Positions 1 through 7,801 of a stretch of 64,000 nucleotides of DNA are shown one piece after another. This stretch comes from Vibrio fluvialis (GTDB taxonomy: Bacteria > Pseudomonadota > Gammaproteobacteria > Enterobacterales > Vibrionaceae), in the NCBI RefSeq assembly GCF_900460245.1, contig NZ_UHIP01000001.1:620001-684000 (forward strand), in the 5' to 3' direction. The notes under the pieces were generated by a model, which saw nothing but the letters and a program-made list of their open reading frames with translations, was not told where the DNA came from and searched no databases. Position numbers and translations under genes: made by a program. Numbering within the stretch: the stretch's first letter is position 1; each line of letters starts with the position of its first letter.

Positions 1-2
1 TT

Positions 3-29
3 CAGTTGATTGAAAAAGAGATGGAATAA
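3..29 (+). CDS. gmhA: 3' end of phosphoheptose isomerase GmhA (partial)
   Basis: Only the last eight codons and the stop lie in the window. They read QLIEKEME and then stop, closely matching the C-terminal end I recall for E. coli GmhA (QLIEKEMVK). GmhA isomerises sedoheptulose 7-phosphate for the heptose of the LPS core. The order gmhA then yafJ on one strand is also that of E. coli, which supports the call. The fragment is very short, so the identification rests on this tail plus synteny. Confidence 0.6.
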   Translation, partial: QLIEKEME

Positions 30-37
30 TCATGCTT

Positions 38-58
38 CCCCGGAACTCGTTTCCGGGG
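38..58 (+). terminator. GC-rich hairpin after gmhA
   Basis: CCCCGGAA (38-45) pairs with TTCCGGGG (51-58) around a 5-nt loop. No T run follows, so it may be a 3'-end stabiliser or attenuator rather than a true intrinsic terminator. Confidence 0.4.
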
Positions 59-111
59 GGCTGATGGCTGCTATAGTGACTAAGTGGTTTAATGAAGGAG
101 TGGCTTAAACC

Positions 112-957
112 ATGTGTGAATTGCTCGGCATGAGCGCCAATGTACCTACCGATATCTGTTTCAGTTTTACCGGCTTAATGCAGCGCGGCGGCCGTACTGG
201 CCCGCACCGTGATGGTTGGGGTATCACCTTTTATGAAGGTAAAGGCTTTCGCACTTTTAAAGATCCCACCCCGAGTTGTCAGTCAAAAATTGCTGAGCTG
301 GTTCAGAATTACCCTATCAAGAGTTGTGCGGTGATCAGCCACATTCGTCAGGCGAACCGTGGCGGTGTCAATCTGGAAAATACCCATCCGTTTACCCGAG
401 AGTTGTGGGGACGCTATTGGACGTTCGCCCACAATGGCCAGCTCACTGGTTATCAGGATTTGCCGTCAGGCCGTCATCGCCCGGTTGGGCAGACAGACAG
501 TGAAGCAGCATTCTGTTGGTTGCTGGATGAGTTAGAAAAGCATTATCCGGATATTCCTCAGGATATGGCGGGGGTGTTTGCCTTCGTCGCTAAGCTGTGT
601 GACCAATTACGAGAGAAAGGCGTATTTAATATGCTGCTGTCGGATGGTGAGTACGTGATGAGCTATTGCACCAATCATCTTTACTGGATTACTCGCCGTG
701 CCCCGTTTGGCCATGCCGCGTTGCTGGATGAAGATGTCGAGATTAACTTCCAGGAAGAAACCACACCCAATGACGTGGTGTCGGTGATTGCCACTCAGCC
801 ACTGACTGGTAATGAAGTCTGGCAACGTATGAAGCCAGGCGAATACAACCTGTTCCATTTCGGTGAACTGATCGACAGCAATGTTGGCATGCTCAATGAT
901 ATTGAGTTTGTACCTGGTCGGCCGGGTGATCAGTCCCCGAAAGCGCCGCTGGAATAG
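112..957 (+). CDS. yafJ: class II glutamine amidotransferase YafJ
   Basis: 281 residues. The protein starts Met-Cys-Glu-Leu; after Met removal Cys2 would be the N-terminal nucleophile that defines class II (Ntn) glutamine amidotransferases. Further family features visible are an HIRQANRG stretch near residue 77, an FAHNGQL stretch near residue 105 and a GQTDSE stretch near residue 126, which form the glutamine site in this fold. No synthetase domain follows, so the acceptor of the ammonia is unknown, as for E. coli YafJ. Start supported by AAGGAG at 95-100. It follows gmhA on the same strand and ends at a terminator shared with the convergent purN. Confidence 0.9.
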   Translation: MCELLGMSANVPTDICFSFTGLMQRGGRTGPHRDGWGITFYEGKGFRTFKDPTPSCQSKIAELVQNYPIKSCAVISHIRQANRGGVNLENTHPFTRELWGRYWTFAHNGQLTGYQDLPSGRHRPVGQTDSEAAFCWLLDELEKHYPDIPQDMAGVFAFVAKLCDQLREKGVFNMLLSDGEYVMSYCTNHLYWITRRAPFGHAALLDEDVEINFQEETTPNDVVSVIATQPLTGNEVWQRMKPGEYNLFHFGELIDSNVGMLNDIEFVPGRPGDQSPKAPLE

Positions 958-973
958 CGAAAAAGACAAAGAA

Positions 974-1004
974 AAAGGGTTGATATGATATCAACCCTTT
1001 TTTG
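974..1004. terminator. bidirectional terminator between yafJ and purN
   Basis: AAAGGGTTGATA (974-985) pairs with TATCAACCCTTT (989-1000) over a 3-nt loop, with a T run on the plus strand and an A run upstream that serves the minus strand. It lies between two convergent genes. Confidence 0.85.
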
Positions 1005-1017
1005 TGTTCAGTGAGAC

Positions 1018-1656
1018 TTATTCGTCTGCATAACCATGTATGCCGAGCGGCTGGCCATCCAAATACGCTTTGCCTTCTTTCATTTCCAGGCGCCCTTCAA
1101 CAAACCACTGTGTAACCAGCGGGTAGATGCGGTGCTCCTGAGATTGAACGCGTTTGGTCAGCGTATCGACGGTGTCTTCATCAAAAATAGGCACTCGAGC
1201 CTGAAGAATCACCGGGCCACCATCAAGCTGCTCAGTCACGAAATGGACGCTGGTACCATGCTCTTCATCACCAGCGTGAATCGCACGCTGGTAAGTGTTC
1301 AAGCCTGGGTACTTAGGCAGGAGTGATGGGTGGATGTTAATCATGCGGCCAAGGTAATGGCGAACGAATTCATTACTCAGAATTCGCATGTAACCAGCCA
1401 GCACGATCAGGTCCGGCTGATATTCATCGATCTGCTGCATTAACGCGTAATCGAAAGCATCACGAGTCTCATACGCTTTCGGATCAATAAAGACCGGAGC
1501 CGCCCCTGCTTGTTTAGCTCGCTCTAAGCCATAAGCAGTTGCTTTGTTTGAAAAAACAGCCGTTACTTTGCCATCATGAATACTTGTTTCACAAGCATCG
1601 ATAATCGCTTGTAAATTGGAACCATTTCCCGAAACTAAAACAACAATACTCTTCAT
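1018..1656 (-). CDS. purN: phosphoribosylglycinamide formyltransferase PurN
   Basis: 212 residues, the usual length. Transfers the formyl group of 10-formyl-THF to GAR in de novo purine synthesis, in the cytosol. The N-terminus carries the GNGSNLQA phosphate-binding loop and the active-site segment NIHPSLLPKYPG (about residues 107-118) supplies the catalytic Asn and His; the conserved Asp lies in the LDGGPVI stretch near residue 144. It begins 3 nt after the purM stop, so the two genes form a translationally close operon driven from the PurR-boxed promoter upstream of purM. Confidence 0.97.
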   Translation of the reverse strand: MKSIVVLVSGNGSNLQAIIDACETSIHDGKVTAVFSNKATAYGLERAKQAGAAPVFIDPKAYETRDAFDYALMQQIDEYQPDLIVLAGYMRILSNEFVRHYLGRMINIHPSLLPKYPGLNTYQRAIHAGDEEHGTSVHFVTEQLDGGPVILQARVPIFDEDTVDTLTKRVQSQEHRIYPLVTQWFVEGRLEMKEGKAYLDGQPLGIHGYADE

Positions 1657-1659
1657 GGA

Positions 1660-2700
1660 TTATTTGATCTCTACTTGCTCTTCGTTTTCCTGAGCTGCTG
1701 CGATTTCACCGATCACCCACGCGTTTTCACCTTCCTGTTGTAGAAGTTCAACCGCTGCTTGCGCTTGATCTTTTGGCAGTGCAATCACCAGACCCACGCC
1801 ACAGTTGAACGTGCGGTACATTTCGTGCGTGTTGACGTTGCCTTTCTCTTGCAGCCATTGGAAGATCACCGGCCATTCCCAGCTGCTACCGTCGATCACC
1901 GCTTTGGTGCCTTGTGGCAGAACGCGAGGAATGTTTTCCCAGAAGCCGCCGCCAGTGATGTGAGAAATCGCATGAATGTCATGCTCAGCAATCAGTTTTA
2001 AACCAGATTGAATGTAAATTTTGGTTGGTTTCAGAAGGTGTTCACCGATGGTTTTGCCTTCCAGCATTTCGTTTTTATCTGCGCCCGATACTTCCAGAAT
2101 CTTACGAACCAGAGAGTAACCGTTTGAGTGTGGGCCACTTGAACCGACAGCGATCAATGCATCGCCAACCGCTACTTTGCTGCCATCAATGATGTCTTCT
2201 TTTTCGACTACGCCGACACAGAAACCAGCAACGTCGTAATCTTCGCCTTCGTACATTCCAGGCATTTCAGCCGTTTCGCCGCCAATCAGTGCACAACCTG
2301 CCTGAACACAGCCGTCTGCGATGCCAGATACTACGTCAGCTGCAGTGTCGACGTCCAGTTTGCCTGTTGCGTAGTAGTCCAGGAAGAACAATGGCTCAGC
2401 ACCTTGTACGATTAGGTCGTTCACACACATTGCTACCAGATCGATACCAATGGTGTCGTGCTTTTTCATATCCAAAGCAAGACGCAGTTTAGTGCCCACA
2501 CCGTCTGTACCTGATACCAGTACAGGGTGTTTATATTTTGTTGGGAGTTCACACAATGCACCAAAGCCACCAATGCCACCCATTACCTCAGGGCGACGAG
2601 TACGCTTTACTGCACCTTTAATTCGTTCAACAAGCGCATTGCCTGCATCGATATCTACGCCTGCATCTTTGTAGCTAAGAGAAGTGTTGTTGCCGCTCAC
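1660..2700 (-). CDS. purM: phosphoribosylformylglycinamidine cyclo-ligase PurM
   Basis: 346 residues. ATP-dependent closure of FGAM to AIR, the step that completes the imidazole ring in purine synthesis. The N-terminal [14 protein letters not shown] and the [11 protein letters not shown] nucleotide-binding segment are typical, as are [11 protein letters not shown] and the C-terminal [10 protein letters not shown]. The start codon is GTG at 2698-2700, preceded by GAGGA at 9-nt spacing; the N-terminal alignment with E. coli PurM supports this start. First gene of purMN. Confidence 0.97.
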   Translation of the reverse strand: MSGNNTSLSYKDAGVDIDAGNALVERIKGAVKRTRRPEVMGGIGGFGALCELPTKYKHPVLVSGTDGVGTKLRLALDMKKHDTIGIDLVAMCVNDLIVQGAEPLFFLDYYATGKLDVDTAADVVSGIADGCVQAGCALIGGETAEMPGMYEGEDYDVAGFCVGVVEKEDIIDGSKVAVGDALIAVGSSGPHSNGYSLVRKILEVSGADKNEMLEGKTIGEHLLKPTKIYIQSGLKLIAEHDIHAISHITGGGFWENIPRVLPQGTKAVIDGSSWEWPVIFQWLQEKGNVNTHEMYRTFNCGVGLVIALPKDQAQAAVELLQQEGENAWVIGEIAAAQENEEQVEIK

Positions 2701-2763
2701 GGGGAAAGTCCTCGATCTAGTTGGATATGAAAACGGCGCTATTCTACAGGGCTTAAATCAAAA

Positions 2764-2779
2764 AGGAAAACGTTTGCGT
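2764..2779 (-). promoter_or_regulatory. PurR operator of purMN
   Basis: On the minus strand the site reads ACGCAAACGTTTTCCT, a full match to the PUR box consensus ANGCAANCGNTTNCNT. It lies 64 nt upstream of the purM GTG and overlaps the place expected for the -35 element of a promoter whose -10 is TAGAAT, so binding should block transcription when purine bases are plentiful. Confidence 0.9.
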
Positions 2780-2953
2780 CAGTTTTTTTCGTTCTCTTTT
2801 CGCGGAGATATTATTGACAGCCTGCTGGGTTTTCCCTCAGAAAAGACGAGCCTTCTGGCCGGATTGGAGCATGAGTGGCGATAACATTGACGTGCTACAA
2901 ACGACTGAGCGGGCAAAATGCAGGCAAAGTAAGGCAAAAAGGGTGGAGAAACG

Positions 2954-2982
2954 TCAACATGCCTGGGAAATAGGTGTATAAT
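2954..2982 (+). promoter_or_regulatory. sigma70 promoter of upp
   Basis: TCAACA (2954-2959), a 17-nt spacer and a perfect TATAAT (2977-2982), ending 34 nt before the chosen upp ATG. Confidence 0.65.
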
Positions 2983-3016
2983 CCGAAGGTTTGTTTAAAT
3001 TATGCCGGAGATGGAA

Positions 3017-3643
3017 ATGAAAGTTGTTGAAGTTAAACACCCTCTAGTGAAACATAAAATTGGCCTGATGCGAGAAGGTGATATCAGCACAAAACGTTTT
3101 CGTGAGTTAGCAACCGAAGTCGGTAGCCTGCTAACTTATGAAGCAACTTCGGATTTTGAAACTGAGAAAGTGACCATCGAAGGCTGGAACGGCCCGGTTG
3201 AAGTTGACCAAATCAAAGGTAAAAAAGTCACAGTTGTGCCAATTCTGCGTGCAGGCCTTGGCATGATGGATGGCGTACTGGAACACATTCCAAGCGCTCG
3301 TATCAGTGTGGTGGGTATCTACCGTGATGAAGAAACGCTGGAACCCGTTCCTTACTTCAACAAGCTGGCATCCAACATCGAAGAGCGTATTGCGCTGGTG
3401 GTTGACCCAATGCTGGCAACGGGTGGTTCTATGATTGCGACCATCGACCTGCTGAAAGAAAAAGGCTGCAACCAAATCAAAGTACTGGTTCTGGTGGCGG
3501 CCCCTGAAGGTATCGAAGCGCTGGAAAAGGCGCACCCGGACGTAGAACTGTATACGGCAGCGATCGATAAGAAGCTGAACGACAAAGGTTACATCGTTCC
3601 TGGTCTTGGCGACGCCGGCGATAAAATCTTCGGTACCAAGTAA
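3017..3643 (+). CDS. upp: uracil phosphoribosyltransferase
   Basis: 208 residues from the ATG at 3017. Salvages uracil with PRPP to give UMP. The PRPP-binding loop [10 protein letters not shown] is present near residue 130, as are [10 protein letters not shown] and the C-terminal [13 protein letters not shown] uracil-site segment. Two in-frame ATGs lie upstream (3002, 3011), but the one at 3017 has GGAG at 3007-3010 with 6-nt spacing and gives an N-terminus ([16 protein letters not shown]) that lines up with E. coli Upp. The gene stands alone; the uracil permease uraA is about 54 kb away, unlike the upp-uraA operon of E. coli. Confidence 0.96.
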   Translation: MKVVEVKHPLVKHKIGLMREGDISTKRFRELATEVGSLLTYEATSDFETEKVTIEGWNGPVEVDQIKGKKVTVVPILRAGLGMMDGVLEHIPSARISVVGIYRDEETLEPVPYFNKLASNIEERIALVVDPMLATGGSMIATIDLLKEKGCNQIKVLVLVAAPEGIEALEKAHPDVELYTAAIDKKLNDKGYIVPGLGDAGDKIFGTK

Positions 3644-3663
3644 TAGCTTGAGTGACAGAAAGT

Positions 3664-3690
3664 AAAAAGGGAGCGTAATGCTCCCTTTTT
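3664..3690 (+). terminator. terminator of upp
   Basis: AAAAAGGGAGC (3664-3674) pairs with GCTCCCTTTTT (3680-3690) over a 5-nt loop. The A run also lets it work for the convergent rluF. Confidence 0.85.
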
Positions 3691-3703
3691 CTTTAACTAC
3701 GAT

Positions 3704-4729
3704 TTATTTCTTCAGGCTCAGTGTGCCGCCTTTACGATCGGCAGCAGGTTTACCGTTCGGTTTGCCCGCGGCATGAGAAACAAATGTCTTTGGTTTTCGC
3801 TCAGTGCGGCTGTGTTCGGAACGATCAGTGCGCCCTTTGCCTTTCTTGGAATTCGGCGCATGACGAAATTCGTCAGCATTGTGGCCGCGGAAAGTTTTCG
3901 GGTTACGACGTGCTTTTGAGGTTTGGTTCTCTTCACGGCTGTCAAACAGCTTGGCATCGGTCGCTTTGCGAATACGTGCGCCCTTGCTGTCAACGCGTGA
4001 TGCCTCTTCCGTACCGCTTGAATCTTCACACATTGCCAGAATTTCTGCGACTTCTGCGTCGGTCAGATAGCGCCACTTACCGTTTGGAATCCCATCGAGT
4101 GAAATGTTCATGATGCGTACACGGCGCAGCTTGAAGACTTCGTAACCCAGTGCTTCACACATACGACGAATCTGACGGTTGAGACCCTGAGTCAGTACGA
4201 TGCGAAATGAGAATTTGGTTTCCTGCGTCACTTTACATGGCAGAGTTACAGTGTCGAGAATGTTGACTCCGGAAGACATCTGTTTGATAAAGTCTGGTGT
4301 CACGGGTTTATCAACACGCACCACGTACTCTTTTTCGTGGTTATTGCCGGCGCGCAGGATCTTGTTGACAATGTCGCCATCATTGGTGAGAAAAATCAGG
4401 CCATCTGATGGTTTATCCAGACGCCCAATGGGAAAAATACGTTTGTGGTGACCGATGAAATCCACGATGTTGCCCGGAATGTCACGTTCCGTGGTACAGG
4501 TAATACCGGTGGGTTTATTCAGTGCAATATAGACTGGCTTTTCTTTGCTGCGCACAGGTTTATCGTCGATGCACACCTCGTCATTATCGGTCACTTTGGT
4601 GCCCATCTCTGGTAACTGGCCGTTAATGGTCACGCGACCTTGTTCGATCAGCTTGTCTGCTTCGCGGCGAGAACAAAATCCAGTTTCACTGATGTATTTG
4701 TTCAAACGTTTTTCGGTTGATTGCGACAT
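3704..4729 (-). CDS. rluF: 23S rRNA pseudouridine(2604) synthase RluF
   Basis: 341 residues. An N-terminal S4 RNA-binding domain (about 7-65, with [15 protein letters not shown]) is followed by the RsuA-type catalytic domain, which holds the [10 protein letters not shown] motif near residue 107 with the catalytic Asp. RluF isomerises U2604 (and U2605 to a lesser extent) of 23S rRNA in E. coli. The closing 100 residues (from about 240) are a lysine/arginine-rich low-complexity tail that is longer than in the E. coli enzyme and probably disordered. TAGGAG precedes the ATG. The paralogues RsuA, RluB and RluE are the alternatives; the domain order and length favour RluF. Confidence 0.85.
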   Translation of the reverse strand: MSQSTEKRLNKYISETGFCSRREADKLIEQGRVTINGQLPEMGTKVTDNDEVCIDDKPVRSKEKPVYIALNKPTGITCTTERDIPGNIVDFIGHHKRIFPIGRLDKPSDGLIFLTNDGDIVNKILRAGNNHEKEYVVRVDKPVTPDFIKQMSSGVNILDTVTLPCKVTQETKFSFRIVLTQGLNRQIRRMCEALGYEVFKLRRVRIMNISLDGIPNGKWRYLTDAEVAEILAMCEDSSGTEEASRVDSKGARIRKATDAKLFDSREENQTSKARRNPKTFRGHNADEFRHAPNSKKGKGRTDRSEHSRTERKPKTFVSHAAGKPNGKPAADRKGGTLSLKK

Positions 4730-4816
4730 AGGTTCTCCTAACGTTTCACAACGGAATGGCTAATAAATAGGCAGGTTTGCTGCCGAAAGAGCGCGCATTG
4801 TACCAGTTAACCCGCT

Positions 4817-5395
4817 TCAGCCAAGTCGTTTCTGGTGGCGCTCGCGGTTTTCATTTTTCTTATCCGCGCTTTTTTTCAGCAGAATGTACACGGCGCCGCT
4901 GCCACCATGAAAGCGCTGCGCACTGTGCGCGCATTGTACGTCCTGAATCTGGCTCAGCCAGTTGGCAACAAAGCTCTTCATCAATGCGGGGGGATTCGAT
5001 TTCTCACCACGGCCATGTACGATCATCACCGTCCGAATATCCATGGTCATGCATTGTTTGAGGAAGGAAACCACTTCATCCCGGGCTTCTTTTAGCGTTT
5101 TGCGGTGTAGATCCAATCGGGCTTGAATCGGGTATTTGCCCAGACGCAGTTTACGATATACCCCGTCCTGAACGCCGTCGCGTTTGAACTCAATCAAATC
5201 GTCCGGTTTTATCATCGGCGCGTGATCGATAGACAGATAATCCGGGTCGCCGTCAGAGAGGCTAACGGCAGCTTCTCGTTTTGCTAACTGAGCTTCACTC
5301 ACGCTGTAGTTTTTCTTGAGTTCAGCGGTATCGTGTTTGATGGGTTTAACATCGCCCATCATCTGCTGGAACAGATCGAAATCATCCTGAGACAT
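4817..5395 (-). CDS. smrA: Smr-domain endonuclease SmrA (YdaL-like)
   Basis: 192 residues. The C-terminal Smr domain (about 90-180) shows the DLHR motif, an IVHGRGEKS segment and the closing GGSGAVYILLKK strand. The N-terminal half (DDFDLFQQMMGDVKPIK, FKRDGVQDGVYRKLRLGKY) and the terminal RHQKR resemble E. coli YdaL (SmrA) much more than SmrB, whose Smr domain reads DLHG and HGHG. Smr domains nick or cut nucleic acid; SmrB cuts mRNA at collided ribosomes, while the role of SmrA is less clear. Monocistronic on the minus strand, 87 nt upstream of rluF. Confidence 0.82.
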   Translation of the reverse strand: MSQDDFDLFQQMMGDVKPIKHDTAELKKNYSVSEAQLAKREAAVSLSDGDPDYLSIDHAPMIKPDDLIEFKRDGVQDGVYRKLRLGKYPIQARLDLHRKTLKEARDEVVSFLKQCMTMDIRTVMIVHGRGEKSNPPALMKSFVANWLSQIQDVQCAHSAQRFHGGSGAVYILLKKSADKKNENRERHQKRLG

Positions 5396-5470
5396 AATGG
5401 CATCTCGAAATAGCGGTGGAATGCCGGAATTATACCTACCGAACGGACAATATGATCATTTACAGGCAAT

Positions 5471-5504
5471 AAAAAACCGGAGTAGACAAGTAATCTACTC
5501 CGGT
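5471..5504 (-). terminator. terminator of the DUF3149 gene
   Basis: ACCGGAGTAGA (5476-5486) pairs with TCTACTCCGGT (5494-5504); on the minus strand a run of T (5471-5475) follows the hairpin. Confidence 0.85.
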
Positions 5505-5543
5505 GCATAGCGTCACTCTATTTTTCAATAGGTGCTAAGCGAT

Positions 5544-5684
5544 CTAGTGAGGAGATTTGTCGTTCATGACTTTGTAGACGAAGAAACCGCCGTAAAACAG
5601 CATAAGACCCAAAGCGCCAAAGATTACTATCATTGATGATAGCCCCACAGCATTACCAAATAGGAGATCCAGCCAAAAGTCCAT
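5544..5684 (-). CDS. DUF3149 small inner-membrane protein
   Basis: 46 residues from the ATG at 5684, which has GGAGG 5 nt upstream; an upstream in-frame ATG at 5756 has no such site. The sequence MDFWLDLLFGNAVGLSSM is followed by one hydrophobic helix (about 18-39) and a short charged tail KVMNDKSPH. This matches the DUF3149 family of single-span micro-proteins that are common next to smr or dsb-type genes in vibrios and relatives. Function unknown. It has its own terminator, so it is transcribed alone or from a promoter in the gap before tRNA-Pro. Confidence 0.75.
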   Translation of the reverse strand: MDFWLDLLFGNAVGLSSMIVIFGALGLMLFYGGFFVYKVMNDKSPH

Positions 5685-5874
5685 GTTTCCTCCAAAGCGT
5701 TCGAAGACAGGGCTAAGGTAAAAGTTGCTCAGCATGACGACACTGATCTGGATCAATTGTGTTGCATAGGTTGCCAGAATGTTTACGTTGGTGTGTATTT
5801 AGTCACATTTTTTACGTGGTTGATTGAGTTTTAGGCGAACGAGCAGTGTTTCGAAAAAATTTCATGGAAAGCAC

Positions 5875-5902
5875 TTGCGTCACGAAACAGAATCCGTAAT
5901 AT
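5875..5902 (+). promoter_or_regulatory. sigma70 promoter of tRNA-Pro
   Basis: TTGCGT (5875-5880), 16-nt spacer, TAATAT (5897-5902), ending 12 nt before the mature tRNA 5' end. Moderate match. Confidence 0.5.
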
Positions 5903-5914
5903 ACCCAGCGTTCT

Positions 5915-5969
<55 letters not shown>

Positions 5970-5991
<22 letters not shown>

Positions 5992-6400
5992 TATTTAAGG
6001 CCTCAGCAGCAATGCTGGGGCTTTTTCGTTTGTGGCGTTTCCGTTTGGCGGGGCAGCGATTTTGGTCGTGGGCTGGAGCACCAGTCCGATCGAATCCCTC
6101 TTCACCGACCCTATTTAAGGCCTCAGCAGCAATGCTGGGGCTTTTTCGTATTTGGCGTTTCAGCTTGGCAGGGGGCGCAACTTTGGTCGTGGGCTGGAGC
6201 GCCAGTCCGATCGAATACCTCTTCACCGACCCTATTTAAAGCCTCAGCAGCAATGCTGGGGCTTTTTCGTATTTGGCGTTTCAGCTTGGCGGGGTAGCGA
6301 CTTTGGTCGTGGGCTGGAACGCCAGTCCGATCGAATTCCTCTTCACCGACCCTATTTAAGGCCTCAGCAGCAATGCTGGGGCTTTTTCGTATTTGGCATT
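5970..6400 (+). repeat. tandem array derived from the tRNA-Pro 3' end plus terminator
   Basis: Three units of 120, 121 and 120 bp and a fourth partial unit (starts 5970, 6090, 6211, 6331). Each unit opens with about 21 nt of the tRNA 3' end (TCGAATCCCTCTTCACCGACC, with one base changed in units 3 and 4), then a terminator hairpin (CCTCAGCA / TGCTGGGG followed by CTTTTT), then a GC-rich stretch ending GGTCGTGGGCTGGA. The CCA is intact only in the real tRNA; later units read CCCTA. The four hairpins start at 6001, 6121, 6242 and 6362. The design recalls the rtT repeats behind E. coli tyrT, which also carry tRNA 3' ends. ORFs across the array are repeat artefacts. Confidence 0.9.
5999..6026 (+). 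terminator. first terminator behind tRNA-Pro
   Basis: CCTCAGCA (6001-6008), loop GCAA, TGCTGGGG (6013-6020), then CTTTTT. The same hairpin recurs three more times in the array, giving serial termination. Confidence 0.85.
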
Positions 6401-6412
6401 TATTATTTTCTA

Positions 6413-6446
6413 TATATAAACCTCAATGTCTGTGGAGGTTTATATA
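6413..6446 (-). terminator. hairpin between the array and the TraB gene
   Basis: TATATAAACCTC (6413-6424) pairs with GAGGTTTATATA (6435-6446) over a 10-nt loop, 12 nt past the TraB-family stop. AT-rich flanks; a likely 3' end for the minus-strand gene. Confidence 0.5.
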
Positions 6447-6457
6447 TTGCTTTGGTG

Positions 6458-7330
6458 TTAGTAGAACTGGCAGCCCGCTTTTTTTGCCTGATTGAGGCGG
6501 GTAACGGTAAAGCCTCTTTGGCTCAGGAGTTCGAGCACATTGTCGTGGCCAACCAGATGCAAAGCGCCGACCACCATCAGGTAGCGGCCATTCGGATTGG
6601 GCAGGAACTGGCCGGAGGTGAGCTTATTGACCCAATCGCGATTGCGGTTGGTCACCAACGTTTGCTCCAGCTCATTGGAGTATTCGTTCAGCTTCATCAT
6701 ATTTTCCAGATTCTGCTGATCGCCAGCAACCCAACTGTCTATCATGCAGCGGGTCATTGCTTCACTTTTTTCCCAGTCATCAATGATTTCAGTCAACATT
6801 TCTTTTCCCGCATCCGGCTGGCGTGTCAATGCATCAATTTGAAACTGGACCGTTTCGAGCGGAATGACGGCAATGTTATTGGCGGTCGCTTTGTACATCA
6901 GGGTTAAATCGACGCCTTCTCCAGGGTTGAAGCCGAGCTGCTGAAGCTGGCGAAACTGAATCGACAGGGCTGATTGCCATGGCGGTGCCTGACGTAAACC
7001 GAGTGGCTCTAACTCCAGTTGTTTGGCGATTTTATCCAGCATAAACAATTGTTCTTTAGTCAGTACTTGCTTGCTACTGGGTTGATTCTGCGGATAAACG
7101 ACGTTCTGATCCTTTCTGACATCGGCTTCAATGATCAGGCCATCAGCTTGATTGAGCGCTTTGTAAATGGGTTTAGGTAAAGGGTACATAGAAGGCGCTC
7201 CCACGTGGATAGCGCCCAACAACGTGATTTGCAATGAACCGTTTGTTGCTTGCCAGTAGAGCGGTTCGGCATGCAATGCCGATGCAAATAACCAGATGAG
7301 CCCAATAATCCCGCGAGTGATTCGGTGCAT
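6458..7330 (-). CDS. TraB/GumN (YbaP) family protein
   Basis: 290 residues. A signal peptide (about 1-21, cleavage after LHA) predicts export. Two GxxH segments mark the family: LLGAIHVGAP near residue 40 and VVGALHLVGHDN near residue 262. The fold is related to Tiki-type metalloproteases, in which such His and Glu residues bind metal, but no bacterial substrate is firmly known, so I give no function beyond possible periplasmic protease. Divergent from the chitobiase gene with a 471-bp gap. Confidence 0.8.
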   Translation of the reverse strand: MHRITRGIIGLIWLFASALHAEPLYWQATNGSLQITLLGAIHVGAPSMYPLPKPIYKALNQADGLIIEADVRKDQNVVYPQNQPSSKQVLTKEQLFMLDKIAKQLELEPLGLRQAPPWQSALSIQFRQLQQLGFNPGEGVDLTLMYKATANNIAVIPLETVQFQIDALTRQPDAGKEMLTEIIDDWEKSEAMTRCMIDSWVAGDQQNLENMMKLNEYSNELEQTLVTNRNRDWVNKLTSGQFLPNPNGRYLMVVGALHLVGHDNVLELLSQRGFTVTRLNQAKKAGCQFY

Positions 7331-7801
7331 TTCAATTCCTTTTCGTTGCGAAAATACGACGCTAAAAACGTTACTTTAAAGAACTTTAGACGAATTTGAC
7401 GAATAAAATCGTTCGACACACTTCACAGATTCCTTTTTGTCATGGCATCCACCCCCTTTCTGGCGGTAAAGAGAATGTGATGCAACTCACCCCACAGGGT
7501 GAAATGCAGCTCAAAGTGCGTGATTTTTCTTCCAATATTCTCGTTAAATTAGAACTGTCGATTTTGACGTAATGATTAAGTTATTGATATTTGGATTTTT
7601 ATTTTTATCTATAAATCTAAAACTTGAACGGGATCACTGCCTTTGATGAATAATTTTACGCTAAAAAATAACTCACGATATGGTGACGCTGTTTGTTAGG
7701 TATGGCCGTTGGCCGATGTCGTATTGAGAGATGAAAGGAAGCACCCGGGTTGGTTTCTTATCGGTTGTGCGTTTCTCATCAAGTGAGTAGGGTAAGTTAT
7801 C
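7331..7801. other. divergent intergenic region, TraB gene / chitobiase
   Basis: 471 bp without a convincing gene. It holds a CRP-like site (7476-7491), an AT-rich stretch at about 7560-7680 that could carry promoters, and GTAAGTT just before the chitobiase ATG as a weak ribosome site. Minus-strand ORFs running in from the chitobiase gene have no family features. Confidence 0.5.
7476..7491. promoter_or_regulatory. candidate CRP site
   Basis: TGTGA-TGCAAC-TCACC: nine of ten half-site positions fit TGTGA-N6-TCACA. It is 310 bp from the chitobiase ATG and 146 bp from the TraB-family ATG, so which gene it serves is open. Confidence 0.45.
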
